Of a stretch of DNA of 64,000 nucleotides, positions 16,533 to 24,970 are shown piece by piece. This DNA comes from Pseudodonghicola flavimaris (GTDB lineage: Bacteria > Pseudomonadota > Alphaproteobacteria > Rhodobacterales > Rhodobacteraceae). The stretch is taken from positions 1-64,000 of the forward strand of contig NZ_JASNJD010000021.1 in the NCBI RefSeq assembly GCF_030164425.1. Reading direction: 5' to 3'. A model generated the notes under the pieces. The model saw only the letters and a list, made by a program, of their open reading frames with translations. It made no database searches and was not told where the DNA came from. Position numbers and translations under genes: made by a program. Positions within the stretch are counted from its first letter, which is position 1, and each line of letters opens with the position of its first letter.

Positions 16533-17083
16533 AGGATGTTGCGGCATGCGAGGACTACGAAGCACTTCGACGGCCTCGCAAATTTAAGAATCGGCCGTCC
16601 GGGCGATCTGCGGCGAACGGCAAATTTGAGCCCATGTTGGTGAAAAATCGCCCCTGATTTAAGACCCTTTGGATATGTTTCACTTCCCGTATAGTGTGGA
16701 AGGAACTGGCAAGGATGGGGCCGGGGCAGAAGGTGCAGCCAGCGCTGTTTTGCGAGTTCTCACTCGAGGATCGTACACCACAGAGCCACCTGCTTCGCTC
16801 CATCGATCAGCCCTGACGGGAAGGGCACTCGCGCCCTTTCCAAGTGGCCTGTTTCTGCACAAGCGAACGGGTTTTCTTCCACGGAAGCGGCCATAAGCGG
16901 CTTGATGGACGGCTATGCGGGCACCACCAGAAGTTCTGGAGGGCTGGTACGGCCACCACTCTGGCATCAGCTACTACCACCTTGCGCAAGCAAGGATCGA
17001 CATGACCGCAGAAATCGCCGCATATTGAATATGCGCTCCAGTCCAGGGTCAAGAGTTGGCGAAAGCTCCTGGATTCATCAGTG
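16533..17083. other. intergenic with worn mobile-element DNA
   Basis: About 600 bases between the relaxase and the first copper gene. They contain a transposase N-terminal remnant at 16715-16816. A further open frame at about 16915-17028 reads GWYGHHSGISYYHLAQARID before a stop at 17026-17028, and I cannot assign it. An oriT could be hidden here, but no nic-type signature was recognised. Confidence 0.4.
16715..16816 (+). pseudogene. N-terminal remnant of an IS1182-type transposase
   Basis: The frame from ATG at 16715 reads QPALFCEFSLEDRTPQSHLL and RSID before a stop at 16814-16816. This matches the opening of transposases whose N-terminus runs F-E-F-x-L-E-D, then HLLR-x-ID. Only about 33 of the usual 400 or more residues remain, and no catalytic residues survive. 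It marks the left edge of the first copper island, suggesting insertion-sequence traffic at the junction with the mobilisation genes. Confidence 0.6.
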
Positions 17084-17097
17084 TTGATTTAGATCAA
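17084..17097. promoter_or_regulatory. perfect FNR/FnrL box
   Basis: TTGAT-TTAG-ATCAA at 17084-17097 matches the consensus TTGATnnnnATCAA exactly. The centre lies at 17090.5. A possible -10 (TAGCTT, 17119-17124) would put transcription start near 17131, about 41 bases downstream, as in class II FNR promoters. The first gene downstream starts at 17143. This predicts oxygen-dependent control of the first copper ATPase module. Confidence 0.75.
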
Positions 17098-17142
17098 GGA
17101 AAGAAGGCGATGGTCGGGTAGCTTAGACCAAAGGAGTTCCCC

Positions 17143-17502
17143 TTGCGCTGGAATCGATCAAAAAATCTGTGTGTTGTGGTCTTGCGAACAGTCGCAATGA
17201 TTGTCGTGGCACTAACTGTCGGATTTAGTTCTATTCCTCATGCAGCTCATGCGCATGATACGCTCTCTTATCCATCATCTCAGACGATCGTATATGCAGG
17301 CGTAGATCACGTCGGCGCTCATGCGCCAAGGGCCGCAATTGTCGATGGACATTGCGCTTCGGGGACATCGTGCCTGATCGCGATTGTGCCGGATTGTATA
17401 CCGTTTTCTGTACCGAGTACTTGTCGCGGGCCCTTTTCCATCGAACAGCGCAGCGGGACGTCGGCGCTGGTTTTTAGGCTCGATCACCCTCCCAAATCCT
17501 AA
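17143..17502 (+). CDS. small secreted Cys-rich protein, candidate CutF/CopL-type copper leader
   Basis: A 119-residue protein with a Sec signal peptide (hydrophobic stretch about residues 14-30, then HAAHAHD). Cysteines in the mature part include CASGTSC, and the C-terminus reads FRLDHPPKS. It starts at TTG, chosen because AAAGGAG sits six bases upstream. An inverted repeat, AGGGCC at 17504-17509 and GGCCCT at 17534-17539, begins just after the stop. The same package of export signal, Cys pair, Pro-Pro end and hairpin precedes three other copper modules in the window. In R. capsulatus the similar CutF controls translation of the multicopper oxidase CutO in response to copper. The assignment by analogy is inference. 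Confidence 0.6.
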   Translation: MRWNRSKNLCVVVLRTVAMIVVALTVGFSSIPHAAHAHDTLSYPSSQTIVYAGVDHVGAHAPRAAIVDGHCASGTSCLIAIVPDCIPFSVPSTCRGPFSIEQRSGTSALVFRLDHPPKS

Positions 17503-17746
17503 CAGGGCCTTTGTCGTGTATCGAGAAGATTACGGCCCTCTCTGGGTCAACGGATGCACGATCAGTGAACATGTAACGCCACTGAACTTCTGGCGCTTAC
17601 AGGATTCTTAGCGGTTGAAGCACCGGTCCCAGAACTTCTCCATCGACGGCTATCAGCAAGAGAACAGCCACGATAGCTGATCGAAAAGGGACGCGATGCG
17701 CATTTTCAGCCGCTTCCCCCCCCTTTGGGATTCAAGGAAGAACAAA

Positions 17747-18382
17747 ATGAAACTGTACAACACGATCGCCACTGCGCTGGTTCTGACCATGGCCGGCGCG
17801 GGACTCGCCGTCGCGGATAGCGATCACGGCCATGGTTTTGCCGGCCCGATCGGCATGGAACAAGATCCCGCGGCCGCAGGTAAGGCGAACATGATGCAGG
17901 AGATGATGCCGATGATGCTGCGCATGCACGCTCAGATGATGGGTGGTGCAATGATGGGTTCTGGCCCAGGCGGCATGGGCGCGATGGATGCTGCCATGAT
18001 GGGCGTCGGCCCCGGCGAGATGGAGATGATGGACGGCGCAATGATGCGCATGATGATGGGTCCGGACATGATGGGAGCCATGACCCCGGAGACGGGGCGC
18101 AAGACTATGCTCGCCCGGCTGGAGGAGTTCGACAAGGACGGCGATGGCACGTTGTCACTCGCTGAATTTGAAGCCCTCTACCTGGCGATGACCCGGGAGG
18201 TCATGGTCCGCCGCTTTCAGTATCTTGACGCTGACGGCGATGCGAAGATCTCCGAAGCCGAGATGGGTCGTCCCGCACTTCGGATGGAGATGAACGGCTC
18301 TGGCGGTCCGATGAGCGGTACCGGAAATACGATGGACGGGCCCATGGGGATGATGGATGGCTCCGGATCCTCGGGCAACTGA
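17747..18382 (+). CDS. periplasmic Met-rich protein with two EF-hands
   Basis: A 211-residue protein with a Sec signal (ending near LAVADSDHGHG), then a region packed with Met pairs (MMQEMMPMMLRMHAQMMGG and similar, residues about 45-125), then two EF-hand loops: DKDGDGTLSLAE near 145 and DADGDAKISEAE near 177. The tail is again Met/Gly-rich. Methionine clusters bind Cu(I) and EF-hands bind Ca(II), so this may be a periplasmic copper sponge. The ATG at 17747 follows CAAGGAAGAAC. It sits between the leader peptide and the copper ATPase and should be co-expressed with them. Confidence 0.75.
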   Translation: MKLYNTIATALVLTMAGAGLAVADSDHGHGFAGPIGMEQDPAAAGKANMMQEMMPMMLRMHAQMMGGAMMGSGPGGMGAMDAAMMGVGPGEMEMMDGAMMRMMMGPDMMGAMTPETGRKTMLARLEEFDKDGDGTLSLAEFEALYLAMTREVMVRRFQYLDADGDAKISEAEMGRPALRMEMNGSGGPMSGTGNTMDGPMGMMDGSGSSGN

Positions 18383-18623
18383 AAGCGCCTCTGGGCCCTG
18401 TGCGGGGCGAGGTTCGCACCGCACAGGACAGCAAACCGGGAAAGAGAACGTGGCAATGTCGCCGCTCACCTTTGTTGAGGCCGACAGCGCCATCCTTAGC
18501 CCTCTAGTCCGCCAGAAATATCGTCTTTCGGGCCACCAGGATCCCGATCAGACTACCGATTATTCGCGAACTGCAGGTGCCCAATAGCATCACCTATCAC
18601 CCTCACGAGGTATAGTCTTCCAC

Positions 18624-21044
18624 ATGCCCCACAGCCAAAGTCACAATCACAATCACAATCACAATCAGAACCAGACCGCAGACGAATTCTGGACTTGCCC
18701 AATGCACCCCGAAGTCCGGCAAAACCAACCGGGTGACTGCCCCAAATGCGGGATGCATCTGGTGCCTGAAGGTCAGGCGACGGCGCACGCCAGCCACAGC
18801 CACAAGTCGCACAGTGGTCATCACCATGCGTCTACGGCAGGCCCTGATCACATAGGGCGCAAAACGTATGTCGGATTGGCTGCCTCGGGTGGTTCCTACG
18901 ATACGGTGCCAGCCGGGTATCACGGTCCGGTCTATACGTGTCCCATGCATGCTGAGGTGCGCCAGACTCACTCTGGCTCTTGTCCAATTTGCGGCATGGG
19001 GCTGGAGCTTGAATCGGCTACAATGACTGCCGATGAGCCGAATCCCGAACTTATCGACTTTACCCGGCGCTTCTGGATCGGAGCCGGGCTGACAGTCCCT
19101 TTGCTGGTCTTCACCATGGGCCCCTATTTGGGGGCCCCGGGCGTGCGCGAGGTGTTTGGCGAGCGAGCCACGCTCTGGATCGAACTGTTCCTCGGCACAC
19201 CGGTGGTCTGGTGGTGCGGCTGGCCATTCCTGCAGCGTGGCTGGACGTCCTTCCGTACGATGAAGCTGAACATGTTCTCGCTGGTCGCCATGGGCGTCAT
19301 GGCCGCCTGGCTCTTCAGCATCGTTGCGGTTCTCCTGCCTGATATCTTCCCGGACGGGTTCCGTAGTGCGGAGGGCCATGTCGGGGTCTACTTCGAAGCG
19401 GCGGCAGTCATCGTCACGCTGGTTCTTTTGGGCCAACTCATGGAGCTTCGCGCTCGTGAGGGGACCGGCAAGGCAATCAGAGCGCTGCTCGATCTCGCCG
19501 CCAAGACCGCACGGATCATTCGAGAGGACGGCAGGGAGGAAGAAATCCCGCTTGAGGATGTCCAGGTCGGCGACCGGCTGAGGGTCCGACCGGGCGACAA
19601 GATTCCCGTTGATGGCGTTGTGCTCGATGGCCGATCCGCAGTCGATGAAAGCATGATCACTGGCGAGCCTGTCCCGGTCGAAAAGGTTGAAGGTGAGCCG
19701 GTCACCGGCGCTACGATTAACGGGACCGGATCGCTGATCATCGAAGCACGGCGCGTAGGGGGCGACACGATGCTGAGCCAGATTGTCGAGATGGTGGCCA
19801 ATGCTCAGCGTTCTCGGGCCCCGATTCAGAAGTATGCCGACCAGGTTTCCGGCTACTTCGTGCCCGCAGTCATCGGCATTGCGGTCCTTTCGTTCATCGG
19901 CTGGGCCATCTGGGGGCCAGCTCCAGCACTCTCCTATGCCCTGATCGCAGCGGTCGCCGTCCTGATAATCGCCTGCCCCTGTGCGCTTGGTCTTGCGACG
20001 CCGATGTCGATCATGACGGCCACTGGGCGCGGCGCTCAGGCAGGGGTGCTGATCAAGAATGCCGAGGCTCTGGAGCGGTTCGAGAAGATTGATACACTGA
20101 TCGTCGACAAGACCGGCACTTTGACCATGGGCAAACCGCGGCTGGTCGGCATCTTGCCGGAAGCAGGCCATGACGAAGCCGAGGTGCTACGGTTGGCGGC
20201 CACGCTTGAAAAGGGCTCTGAGCACCCGCTCGCCGAGGCCATCGTGGAGGGCGCGCAAGAGCGGGGTATGAAACTTGGCGACGCCGGGGATTTCGAAGCC
20301 GTCACCGGCAAGGGGGTTATGGGAACGGTCGACGGAAAACGCATCGCGCTCGGGAACCTCAAGCTGATCCAGGATCTCGGTCTCGACGCTGGCGAGCTGG
20401 CCGATAAGGCGAACGCACGACGTGACGAAGGCGAAACGGTCATGTTCGTGGTCGTAGAAGGCAGGGTGGCGGGTATGGTCAGTGTTGCCGACCCGGTGAA
20501 GGAGACGACGTCAGAGGCACTGAAGGCGCTTCACGACCTTGGCTTTCGCATCATCATGGCGACTGGCGACAATGAGCGCACGGCAAAAGCCGTCGCCTCA
20601 AGGCTCGGCATCGACGAAATCCGGGCGGACGTGCTGCCCGAAGACAAAGCGCGGATCATCAGGGAGTTGCAGTCCGAGGGTAGGAGTGTCGCGATGGCAG
20701 GAGACGGCGTCAACGACGCCCCCGCGTTGGCTCAGGCCGATGTCGGGATCGCGATGGGAACCGGAGCGGATGTCGCCATCGAGAGCGCGGGGATCACGCT
20801 CGTCAAGGGCAACCTAGACGGCATCGTCCGGGCTCGCCGTCTCGCCCGCGCAACCATGCGCAATATCCGTCAGAATCTCTTCTTTGCGCTGATCTACAAC
20901 GCCGCCGGCGTGCCGATCGCTGCCGGTGTGCTTTTCCCGCTATTCGGCATCCTGATCAGTCCGATGTTTGCCGCCTTCGCCATGAGCGCATCGTCGATCT
21001 CGGTGGTGCTCAATTCCTTGCGACTTCGCAAGACAAGTATCTGA
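18624..21044 (+). CDS. Cu(I)-exporting P1B ATPase with two N-terminal heavy-metal-binding domains
   Basis: An 806-residue inner-membrane pump. The N-terminus has an in-frame (HN)4 run from a CACAAT repeat, then two copies of a CPMHxE...CPxCGM metal-binding domain (about residues 30-47 and 110-127) instead of HMA domains. Core motifs are CPC in [13 protein letters not shown] near 450, DKTGTLT near 494 and GDGVNDAP near 693. The final [15 protein letters not shown] has the Met-Ser-Ser pattern of Cu(I) pumps. It exports cytoplasmic Cu(I), possibly Ag(I), to the periplasm. The different N-terminus and the likely FNR control set it apart from the CueR-linked copy at 57988. Confidence 0.9.
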   Translation: MPHSQSHNHNHNHNQNQTADEFWTCPMHPEVRQNQPGDCPKCGMHLVPEGQATAHASHSHKSHSGHHHASTAGPDHIGRKTYVGLAASGGSYDTVPAGYHGPVYTCPMHAEVRQTHSGSCPICGMGLELESATMTADEPNPELIDFTRRFWIGAGLTVPLLVFTMGPYLGAPGVREVFGERATLWIELFLGTPVVWWCGWPFLQRGWTSFRTMKLNMFSLVAMGVMAAWLFSIVAVLLPDIFPDGFRSAEGHVGVYFEAAAVIVTLVLLGQLMELRAREGTGKAIRALLDLAAKTARIIREDGREEEIPLEDVQVGDRLRVRPGDKIPVDGVVLDGRSAVDESMITGEPVPVEKVEGEPVTGATINGTGSLIIEARRVGGDTMLSQIVEMVANAQRSRAPIQKYADQVSGYFVPAVIGIAVLSFIGWAIWGPAPALSYALIAAVAVLIIACPCALGLATPMSIMTATGRGAQAGVLIKNAEALERFEKIDTLIVDKTGTLTMGKPRLVGILPEAGHDEAEVLRLAATLEKGSEHPLAEAIVEGAQERGMKLGDAGDFEAVTGKGVMGTVDGKRIALGNLKLIQDLGLDAGELADKANARRDEGETVMFVVVEGRVAGMVSVADPVKETTSEALKALHDLGFRIIMATGDNERTAKAVASRLGIDEIRADVLPEDKARIIRELQSEGRSVAMAGDGVNDAPALAQADVGIAMGTGADVAIESAGITLVKGNLDGIVRARRLARATMRNIRQNLFFALIYNAAGVPIAAGVLFPLFGILISPMFAAFAMSASSISVVLNSLRLRKTSI
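18642..18665 (+). repeat. in-frame CACAAT tandem repeat (four units)
   Basis: Four perfect copies of CACAAT encode a His-Asn run at the start of the ATPase. Because the unit is two codons long, slippage would change the number of histidines without breaking the frame. Confidence 0.9.
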
Positions 21045-21061
21045 ACGAGAGAGGTGCGGAA

Positions 21062-21319
21062 ATGGCACTACATACCAAGCACATCGACGAGAAGAAAAGC
21101 AATGAGGAGGCGAGACCTCCTTCCTTCTGGCGTTCGCGAGGCGGAGTCTATCTCATCGTTGCCCTGGGGATTGCCGGGGTGCTTCTGGGGTACGAACATC
21201 GGGTCCACATACTCGCGAGCGATTGGCTCCTCTGGTTGCCGCTACTCGTTTGCGTGGGCATGCACTTCTTTATGCATGGGGGGCACGGAGGCCACGGCCA
21301 CGGAGATGACAAATCATGA
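21062..21319 (+). CDS. DUF2933 small membrane protein
   Basis: An 85-residue protein with a charged N-terminus, two membrane segments (YLIVALGIAGVLLG and LLWLPLLVCVGMHFF) and a His/Gly tail HGGHGGHGHGDD that could hold metal. This matches DUF2933, a family met next to heavy-metal ATPases, function unknown. It begins 17 bases after the ATPase stop and overlaps the next gene by four bases, so it belongs to the same operon. Confidence 0.82.
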   Translation: MALHTKHIDEKKSNEEARPPSFWRSRGGVYLIVALGIAGVLLGYEHRVHILASDWLLWLPLLVCVGMHFFMHGGHGGHGHGDDKS

Positions 21320-22002
21320 CAGATACCGGCGCCTCTTATGGTCTTTGGTTCCTCGTCTTCGTCAACTCGGCGGTGTTTATCATCTTCGCCCTTAGCTTCT
21401 TCAAACCGCAAACTGCGCGGGACTGGCGAAGCTTCGGTGCATTCAGTGCGTTCATTGTCGCGCTCTTCGCTGAGATGTACGGCTTCCCGCTGACGATCTT
21501 CGTGCTTTCCGGGTGGCTGCAATCGCACTGGCCCGGTATCGACTGGTTCGCTCACGACAGCGGGCATTTGCCAGAGATGATCATGGGCTGGCGCACCAAT
21601 CCACACTTTGGACCATTTCACCTCCTAAGTTTTTTCCTGGTCGGTGCCGGCTTCTGGCTGCTCTCTGTGGCTTGGCATCATCTCTGGACGGCGCAGCGGC
21701 AAGGACGCCTGGCCTCGACAGGACCCTATGCAAGGATTCGCCATCCGCAGTACGCAGCATTCATTCTCATCATGGCTGGATTTCTCGTGCAGTGGCCGAC
21801 TCTGCTGACGCTCGCGATGTTTCCGGTTTTGGTGTGGATGTATGTGCGCCTGGCGAGGAGCGAGGAAGCCGACAGTCGCGCCAGTTTCGGCGAAGCTTGG
21901 GAGCGCTATGCTGCAAGCGTCCCTGCATTCATTCCCCAAAAAATTGCTCCCCCCAGTAGATCAAGCTCGCGAGTTCGGGGCTCAAAGGAAGGTGAAACAT
22001 GA
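21316..22002 (+). CDS. membrane methyltransferase-like protein (isoprenylcysteine methyltransferase fold)
   Basis: A 228-residue polytopic protein with about five membrane segments. The C-terminal part has the ICMT/PEMT signature: GPYARIRHPQY near residues 135-145, and later a Glu-rich EEADSRASFGEAWERYAASV. Members use S-adenosylmethionine to methylate small thiol or lipid substrates. In copper islands the substrate is unknown. It is coupled by ATGA to the DUF2933 gene and overlaps the tiny gene that follows. Confidence 0.8.
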   Translation: MTDTGASYGLWFLVFVNSAVFIIFALSFFKPQTARDWRSFGAFSAFIVALFAEMYGFPLTIFVLSGWLQSHWPGIDWFAHDSGHLPEMIMGWRTNPHFGPFHLLSFFLVGAGFWLLSVAWHHLWTAQRQGRLASTGPYARIRHPQYAAFILIMAGFLVQWPTLLTLAMFPVLVWMYVRLARSEEADSRASFGEAWERYAASVPAFIPQKIAPPSRSSSRVRGSKEGET

Positions 22003-22103
22003 TGGGCGGATTCGGAATGGGAATTGGCGGGATCTGGATGATCCTGATCTTGATCCTGGTTGTGCTCGCAATCGCGGCACTTGTGAAGTACCTGCGCAAA
22101 TAG
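21999..22103 (+). CDS. 34-residue single-span membrane peptide
   Basis: The ATG at 21999 lies inside the stop codon of the methyltransferase gene and is preceded by AAAGGAAGGTGAAAC, a strong ribosome site. The product is a Met/Gly-rich head (MMGGFGMGIGG), one hydrophobic helix of about 19 residues and a basic tail VKYLRK. Tiny Met/Gly-rich membrane peptides of this look recur in copper and silver operons. Function unknown, possibly an ATPase partner (inference). Confidence 0.65.
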   Translation: MMGGFGMGIGGIWMILILILVVLAIAALVKYLRK

Positions 22104-22117
22104 CCGAATGAAGTCAG

Positions 22118-22504
22118 ATGAGTTATTCAATCGACCGTTTCTTCGAGGGCGCCAACCTAGACGAGGTTGAAGCTCGCACACGGCAGGCGCTGGCCAACGC
22201 GGGCTTTGGCGTCCTGACAGAGATAGACGTGAAGGCGGCAATGAAGAAGAAGCTCGACAAGGACATGGATGGCTACCTGATCCTTGGTGCCTGCAACCCC
22301 GGGATGGCTCGGCAGGCAATCGGGCTGGAACCCAAGGTGGGTGCGATGCTGCCCTGCAATGTGATCCTGCGCAAAATACCCGGCGGCGTCGAAGTCTCGG
22401 CCGTCGATCCGCAGGCATCGATGCAGGCCATCGAAAACACCGAACTCTCCGCCGTAGCGGGCAAGGTTCGTGACAGGCTGGCTGGCGTGGTTGCTGCTAT
22501 CTGA
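22118..22504 (+). CDS. DUF302 family protein
   Basis: A 128-residue cytoplasmic protein with the DUF302 core: the N-terminal helix (VEARTRQALANAGFGVLTEIDV), YLILGACNPGMARQAIG near residues 52-68, LPCNVILRK, and a closing acid-rich helix. The conserved Cys residues (in GACNP and LPCN) could bind metal or take part in redox chemistry. DUF302 proteins are frequent in heavy-metal and sulfur clusters, with unknown function. It follows the membrane peptide by 14 bases. Confidence 0.85.
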   Translation: MSYSIDRFFEGANLDEVEARTRQALANAGFGVLTEIDVKAAMKKKLDKDMDGYLILGACNPGMARQAIGLEPKVGAMLPCNVILRKIPGGVEVSAVDPQASMQAIENTELSAVAGKVRDRLAGVVAAI

Positions 22505-22534
22505 CGATTTCAATAGCCAGAAATGGGCGAAAAC

Positions 22535-22645
22535 ATGAACGATTTCTTCACTAACGCCGCGATTTCCCTCGCCGCGTTGATTGCAACATCCCACCTCGGC
22601 GACAAGGCGCTGAAGCGCTCCCCGATAACGGAGGTGTCATCATGA
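22535..22645 (+). CDS. possible 36-residue peptide overlapping the permease start
   Basis: ATG at 22535 opens a 36-codon frame with a hydrophobic stretch (NAAISLAALIATSHLG) and a basic end. Its TGA overlaps the permease start codon, giving a stop-start coupling. The ribosome site is weak. It may be a real small protein or a translational leader for the permease. Confidence 0.4.
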   Translation: MNDFFTNAAISLAALIATSHLGDKALKRSPITEVSS

Positions 22646-23970
22646 AACACAACCATGGGGGCGGCGACTACAAGGCTGGCTCGATCACACTCGGCGGCGC
22701 GGTTGCGATGGGTACTGGGGTTATGATCGGTGCTGGCATCTTTGCCCTGACTGGCCAGATTGCCGAGTTGGCAGGGACCCTGTTCCCAATCGCCTTCATC
22801 GTCGGCGCAATTGTTACCGGTTTCAGTGCCTACAGCTATGTAAAGATGTCGAATGCCTGGCCCTCGGCAGGGGGCATCGCGATGATCCTGCAGAAGTGCT
22901 ACGGCCCCGGAGCAGTGGCCGCTGGTGCTGCTCTGTTGATGGCATTGAGCATGGTCATCGCCGAAAGCCTAGTCGCCCGGACCTTCGCTGCCTACCTTCT
23001 GCGTCCTTTCAACATTGACGGTGGACCACTGGTGCCGATCTTGTCGGTAGGCGTGATCCTATTCGCATTCCTGGTGAATATCGCGGGAAACCGTTCGATT
23101 GGTCTTTTTTCTCTGGTGATGGCTGCGATCAAGATCGGCGGTATTGCCATTTTCGGGTTTGCAGCTCTTTGGTCAAGCGGGTTTGACTTCGCTGCGGGCA
23201 CGGAAGACATCAGTGCCCATGGCGCCACTGGGTTCATGGCCTCCGTCGCACTCGCCATCTTGGCCTTCAAAGGCTTCACGACAATCACCAATAGCGGCGC
23301 TGAGATCACCGACCCCCATCGTAACGTCGGCCGGGCAATCGCCATCTCGATCGCGCTGTGTGTCGTGGTGTACCTCCTAGTGGCCTTCGGCGTCGGTTCG
23401 AGCCTGACCATCGACCAAATCGTTGACGCTCGGGATTATTCTCTGGCCGAGGCCGCTAAGCCCGCCCTTGGCGAGGCGGGGTTCCTCCTGACCGTCTTGC
23501 TCGCGGTCGTGGCCACTGCTTCGGCCGTCCTAGCCAGTGTTTTCGCGGTGTCGCGAATGCTGGCCATGCTGACTGACATGAAGATGATCCCGCACAGCCA
23601 TTTCGGCATGACGGGCCCGATCCAGCGCCACACCCTTGTCTATACGGTGGTGGTTGCCTCAGGGCTGGCAGTGTTCTTTGACCTAGGCCGGATCGCATCA
23701 CTCGGTGCGTTCTTCTATCTGGTCATGGACATGGTGGTCCATTGGGGCGTATGGCGTTTCCGCCGGGAAGACATCGGAGCCCGGAGTCCGATTTTGATAG
23801 CGGCATTGTGCTTCGACGCCATCGTGCTAACTGCATTTACGGCAATGAAGTTGCAGAGCGATCCCATGATCGTCATCCTCGCCGGCGCGGGGATCTTCAC
23901 TGTCTTCTTCTTCGAGAGGAGCTATCTATCGAATTGGCTCGCTCCGCAGTATGGCAACCGCGATGAATGA
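22642..23970 (+). CDS. APC-superfamily amino acid permease
   Basis: A 442-residue inner-membrane transporter with about twelve hydrophobic spans and the APC signature GTGVMIGAGIFALTG near residues 26-40. The N-terminus HNHGGG is mildly His-rich. A second family motif lies around GFTTITNSGAEITDP. The substrate cannot be read from sequence. The setting suggests uptake of a copper-chelating or sulfur amino acid, which is inference. GGAGGTGTCATC precedes the ATG. It is the last gene of the run starting at the copper ATPase. Confidence 0.82.
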   Translation: MKHNHGGGDYKAGSITLGGAVAMGTGVMIGAGIFALTGQIAELAGTLFPIAFIVGAIVTGFSAYSYVKMSNAWPSAGGIAMILQKCYGPGAVAAGAALLMALSMVIAESLVARTFAAYLLRPFNIDGGPLVPILSVGVILFAFLVNIAGNRSIGLFSLVMAAIKIGGIAIFGFAALWSSGFDFAAGTEDISAHGATGFMASVALAILAFKGFTTITNSGAEITDPHRNVGRAIAISIALCVVVYLLVAFGVGSSLTIDQIVDARDYSLAEAAKPALGEAGFLLTVLLAVVATASAVLASVFAVSRMLAMLTDMKMIPHSHFGMTGPIQRHTLVYTVVVASGLAVFFDLGRIASLGAFFYLVMDMVVHWGVWRFRREDIGARSPILIAALCFDAIVLTAFTAMKLQSDPMIVILAGAGIFTVFFFERSYLSNWLAPQYGNRDE

Positions 23971-24004
23971 TGAATAACGTAGTCCTGAAACAAGGTTATA
24001 GTCG

Positions 24005-24055
24005 GCAGACCGCAGTCTGCGGGATAGGTGTACACGCCTGGAAAACGCAGTGTAC
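24005..24055 (+). promoter_or_regulatory. two inverted repeats upstream of a copper leader gene
   Basis: GCAGAC (24005-24010) with GTCTGC (24015-24020) form a tight dyad. GTACAC (24030-24035) and GTGTAC (24050-24055) form a second around CTGGAAAA. They lie in the only gap between the permease and the next gene set, so they are candidates for an operator of the cytochrome/oxidase cluster. No CueR consensus is visible here. Confidence 0.45.
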
Positions 24056-24119
24056 GGGGGACAGTAGTGACCATTGTGTCGCGAGATCCCATCTTGCTGG
24101 CTGACGACGAAAGGTCCCC

Positions 24120-24440
24120 ATGCGCCTGCTCGCCATCATCGTCCTGACCAGCCTCGTGATGCTGGCTGCCTTCCCGCAAATGTCTGCGGCTGGGCCCGCG
24201 ATGCATGAATGCGCGGCCTGCCCAGAGGCGATCATCGATGCAAATCAGCAGGCCCCGGCGCACCGGCACCAGGTCGACGCGCCTTGTTCTGACATGGCGA
24301 CCTGCGCAGGCTGGGCCCTTGTCGATACCAGTCAGCCTCTCCATAGCGCCAACCCGCCACGCCTCCGTCATGCGTGGCCGGAGCCACGAAGTGGCACGAC
24401 GATCAGTCTGTCCCTTGACCTCCCGCCTCCTCGCGCCTGA
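24120..24440 (+). CDS. small secreted Cys/His-rich protein, candidate CutF-like leader for a multicopper oxidase operon
   Basis: This 106-residue protein has a Sec signal (MRLLAIIVLTSLVMLAAFPQ), then CAAC, HRHQ and CSDMATC, and ends LSLDLPPPRA. Placement before a cytochrome and a multicopper oxidase is close to cutF-cutO of Rhodobacter capsulatus, where a secreted Cys-containing peptide with a proline-rich end tunes translation of the oxidase. A 7-base stem with an 8-base loop (24459-24480) follows the stop. AAAGGTCCCC precedes the ATG. Homology beyond shared features could not be tested. Confidence 0.65.
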   Translation: MRLLAIIVLTSLVMLAAFPQMSAAGPAMHECAACPEAIIDANQQAPAHRHQVDAPCSDMATCAGWALVDTSQPLHSANPPRLRHAWPEPRSGTTISLSLDLPPPRA

Positions 24441-24458
24441 GCCAGCTCCAGTTGAACC

Positions 24459-24480
24459 TGGGTCGTTTCCGATCGACCCA
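24459..24480 (+). repeat. hairpin between leader peptide and cytochrome gene
   Basis: TGGGTCG (24459-24465) and CGACCCA (24474-24480) form a perfect 7-base stem with an 8-base loop, 19 bases after the leader stop codon. No T run follows, so a translation or mRNA switch is more likely than a terminator. Confidence 0.6.
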
Positions 24481-24528
24481 TCATCAGAGCGCGCGGCCCG
24501 CAAAGCCGTGCAGGGTCAGGATACTATC

Positions 24529-24969
24529 ATGAACAAATTCACCCTCGCCGGGGCCGCGATTCTTGTCGTGGCGCTTGGTGCTTATGCAGTCACTCGCTCC
24601 TCCGAGCAAACCGCCCCCGTGCAGGAAACCATGGCGCCAGCGGAGGGCGCGCCCATGGTTGCCGTCACTCTTCCCGATACGCTGTCGCCCGAGGGGACGA
24701 TGGGGAAGCGGGCTTTCGATGCGGTCTGCGCTGATTGCCATGGTGACAATGCCGCCGGGAAAATGGGGTTCGCTCCGCCATTGATTCACAAGATCTACGA
24801 ACCGTCGCATCATGGCGACATGGCCTTCCAGATGGCGGCTGCGAATGGCGTACGCGCGCACCATTGGAAATTCGGAGACATGCCGCCGCAGCCCGGGGTG
24901 ACCCGTGCGGATGTGACGTCGATCATCGCCTACATCCGCGAAGTACAGCGCGCAAACGGGATCAACTGA
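24529..24969 (+). CDS. membrane-anchored cytochrome c
   Basis: A 146-residue single-haem protein. An N-terminal hydrophobic segment (about residues 5-22) acts as signal or anchor. The haem site is CADCH, and a Met in DMPPQPGV could be the distal ligand. HKIYEPSHHGDMAFQMA and VRAHHWKFG add unusual His pairs. It ends VQRANGIN, nearly the same as its paralogue at 50724-51164. It probably passes electrons from, or to, the multicopper oxidase encoded two bases downstream. Confidence 0.85.
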   Translation: MNKFTLAGAAILVVALGAYAVTRSSEQTAPVQETMAPAEGAPMVAVTLPDTLSPEGTMGKRAFDAVCADCHGDNAAGKMGFAPPLIHKIYEPSHHGDMAFQMAAANGVRAHHWKFGDMPPQPGVTRADVTSIIAYIREVQRANGIN

Positions 24970-24970
24970 A

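Noticed and set aside
16915-17028. Possible small gene ending QARIDMTAEIAAY
   Set aside because: No ribosome site, no family recognised, and it lies in worn mobile-element DNA. Noted only within the intergenic entry.
18603-20171. 522-codon minus-strand frame over the first ATPase
   Set aside because: Antisense to a protein with all P-type ATPase motifs. No independent support.
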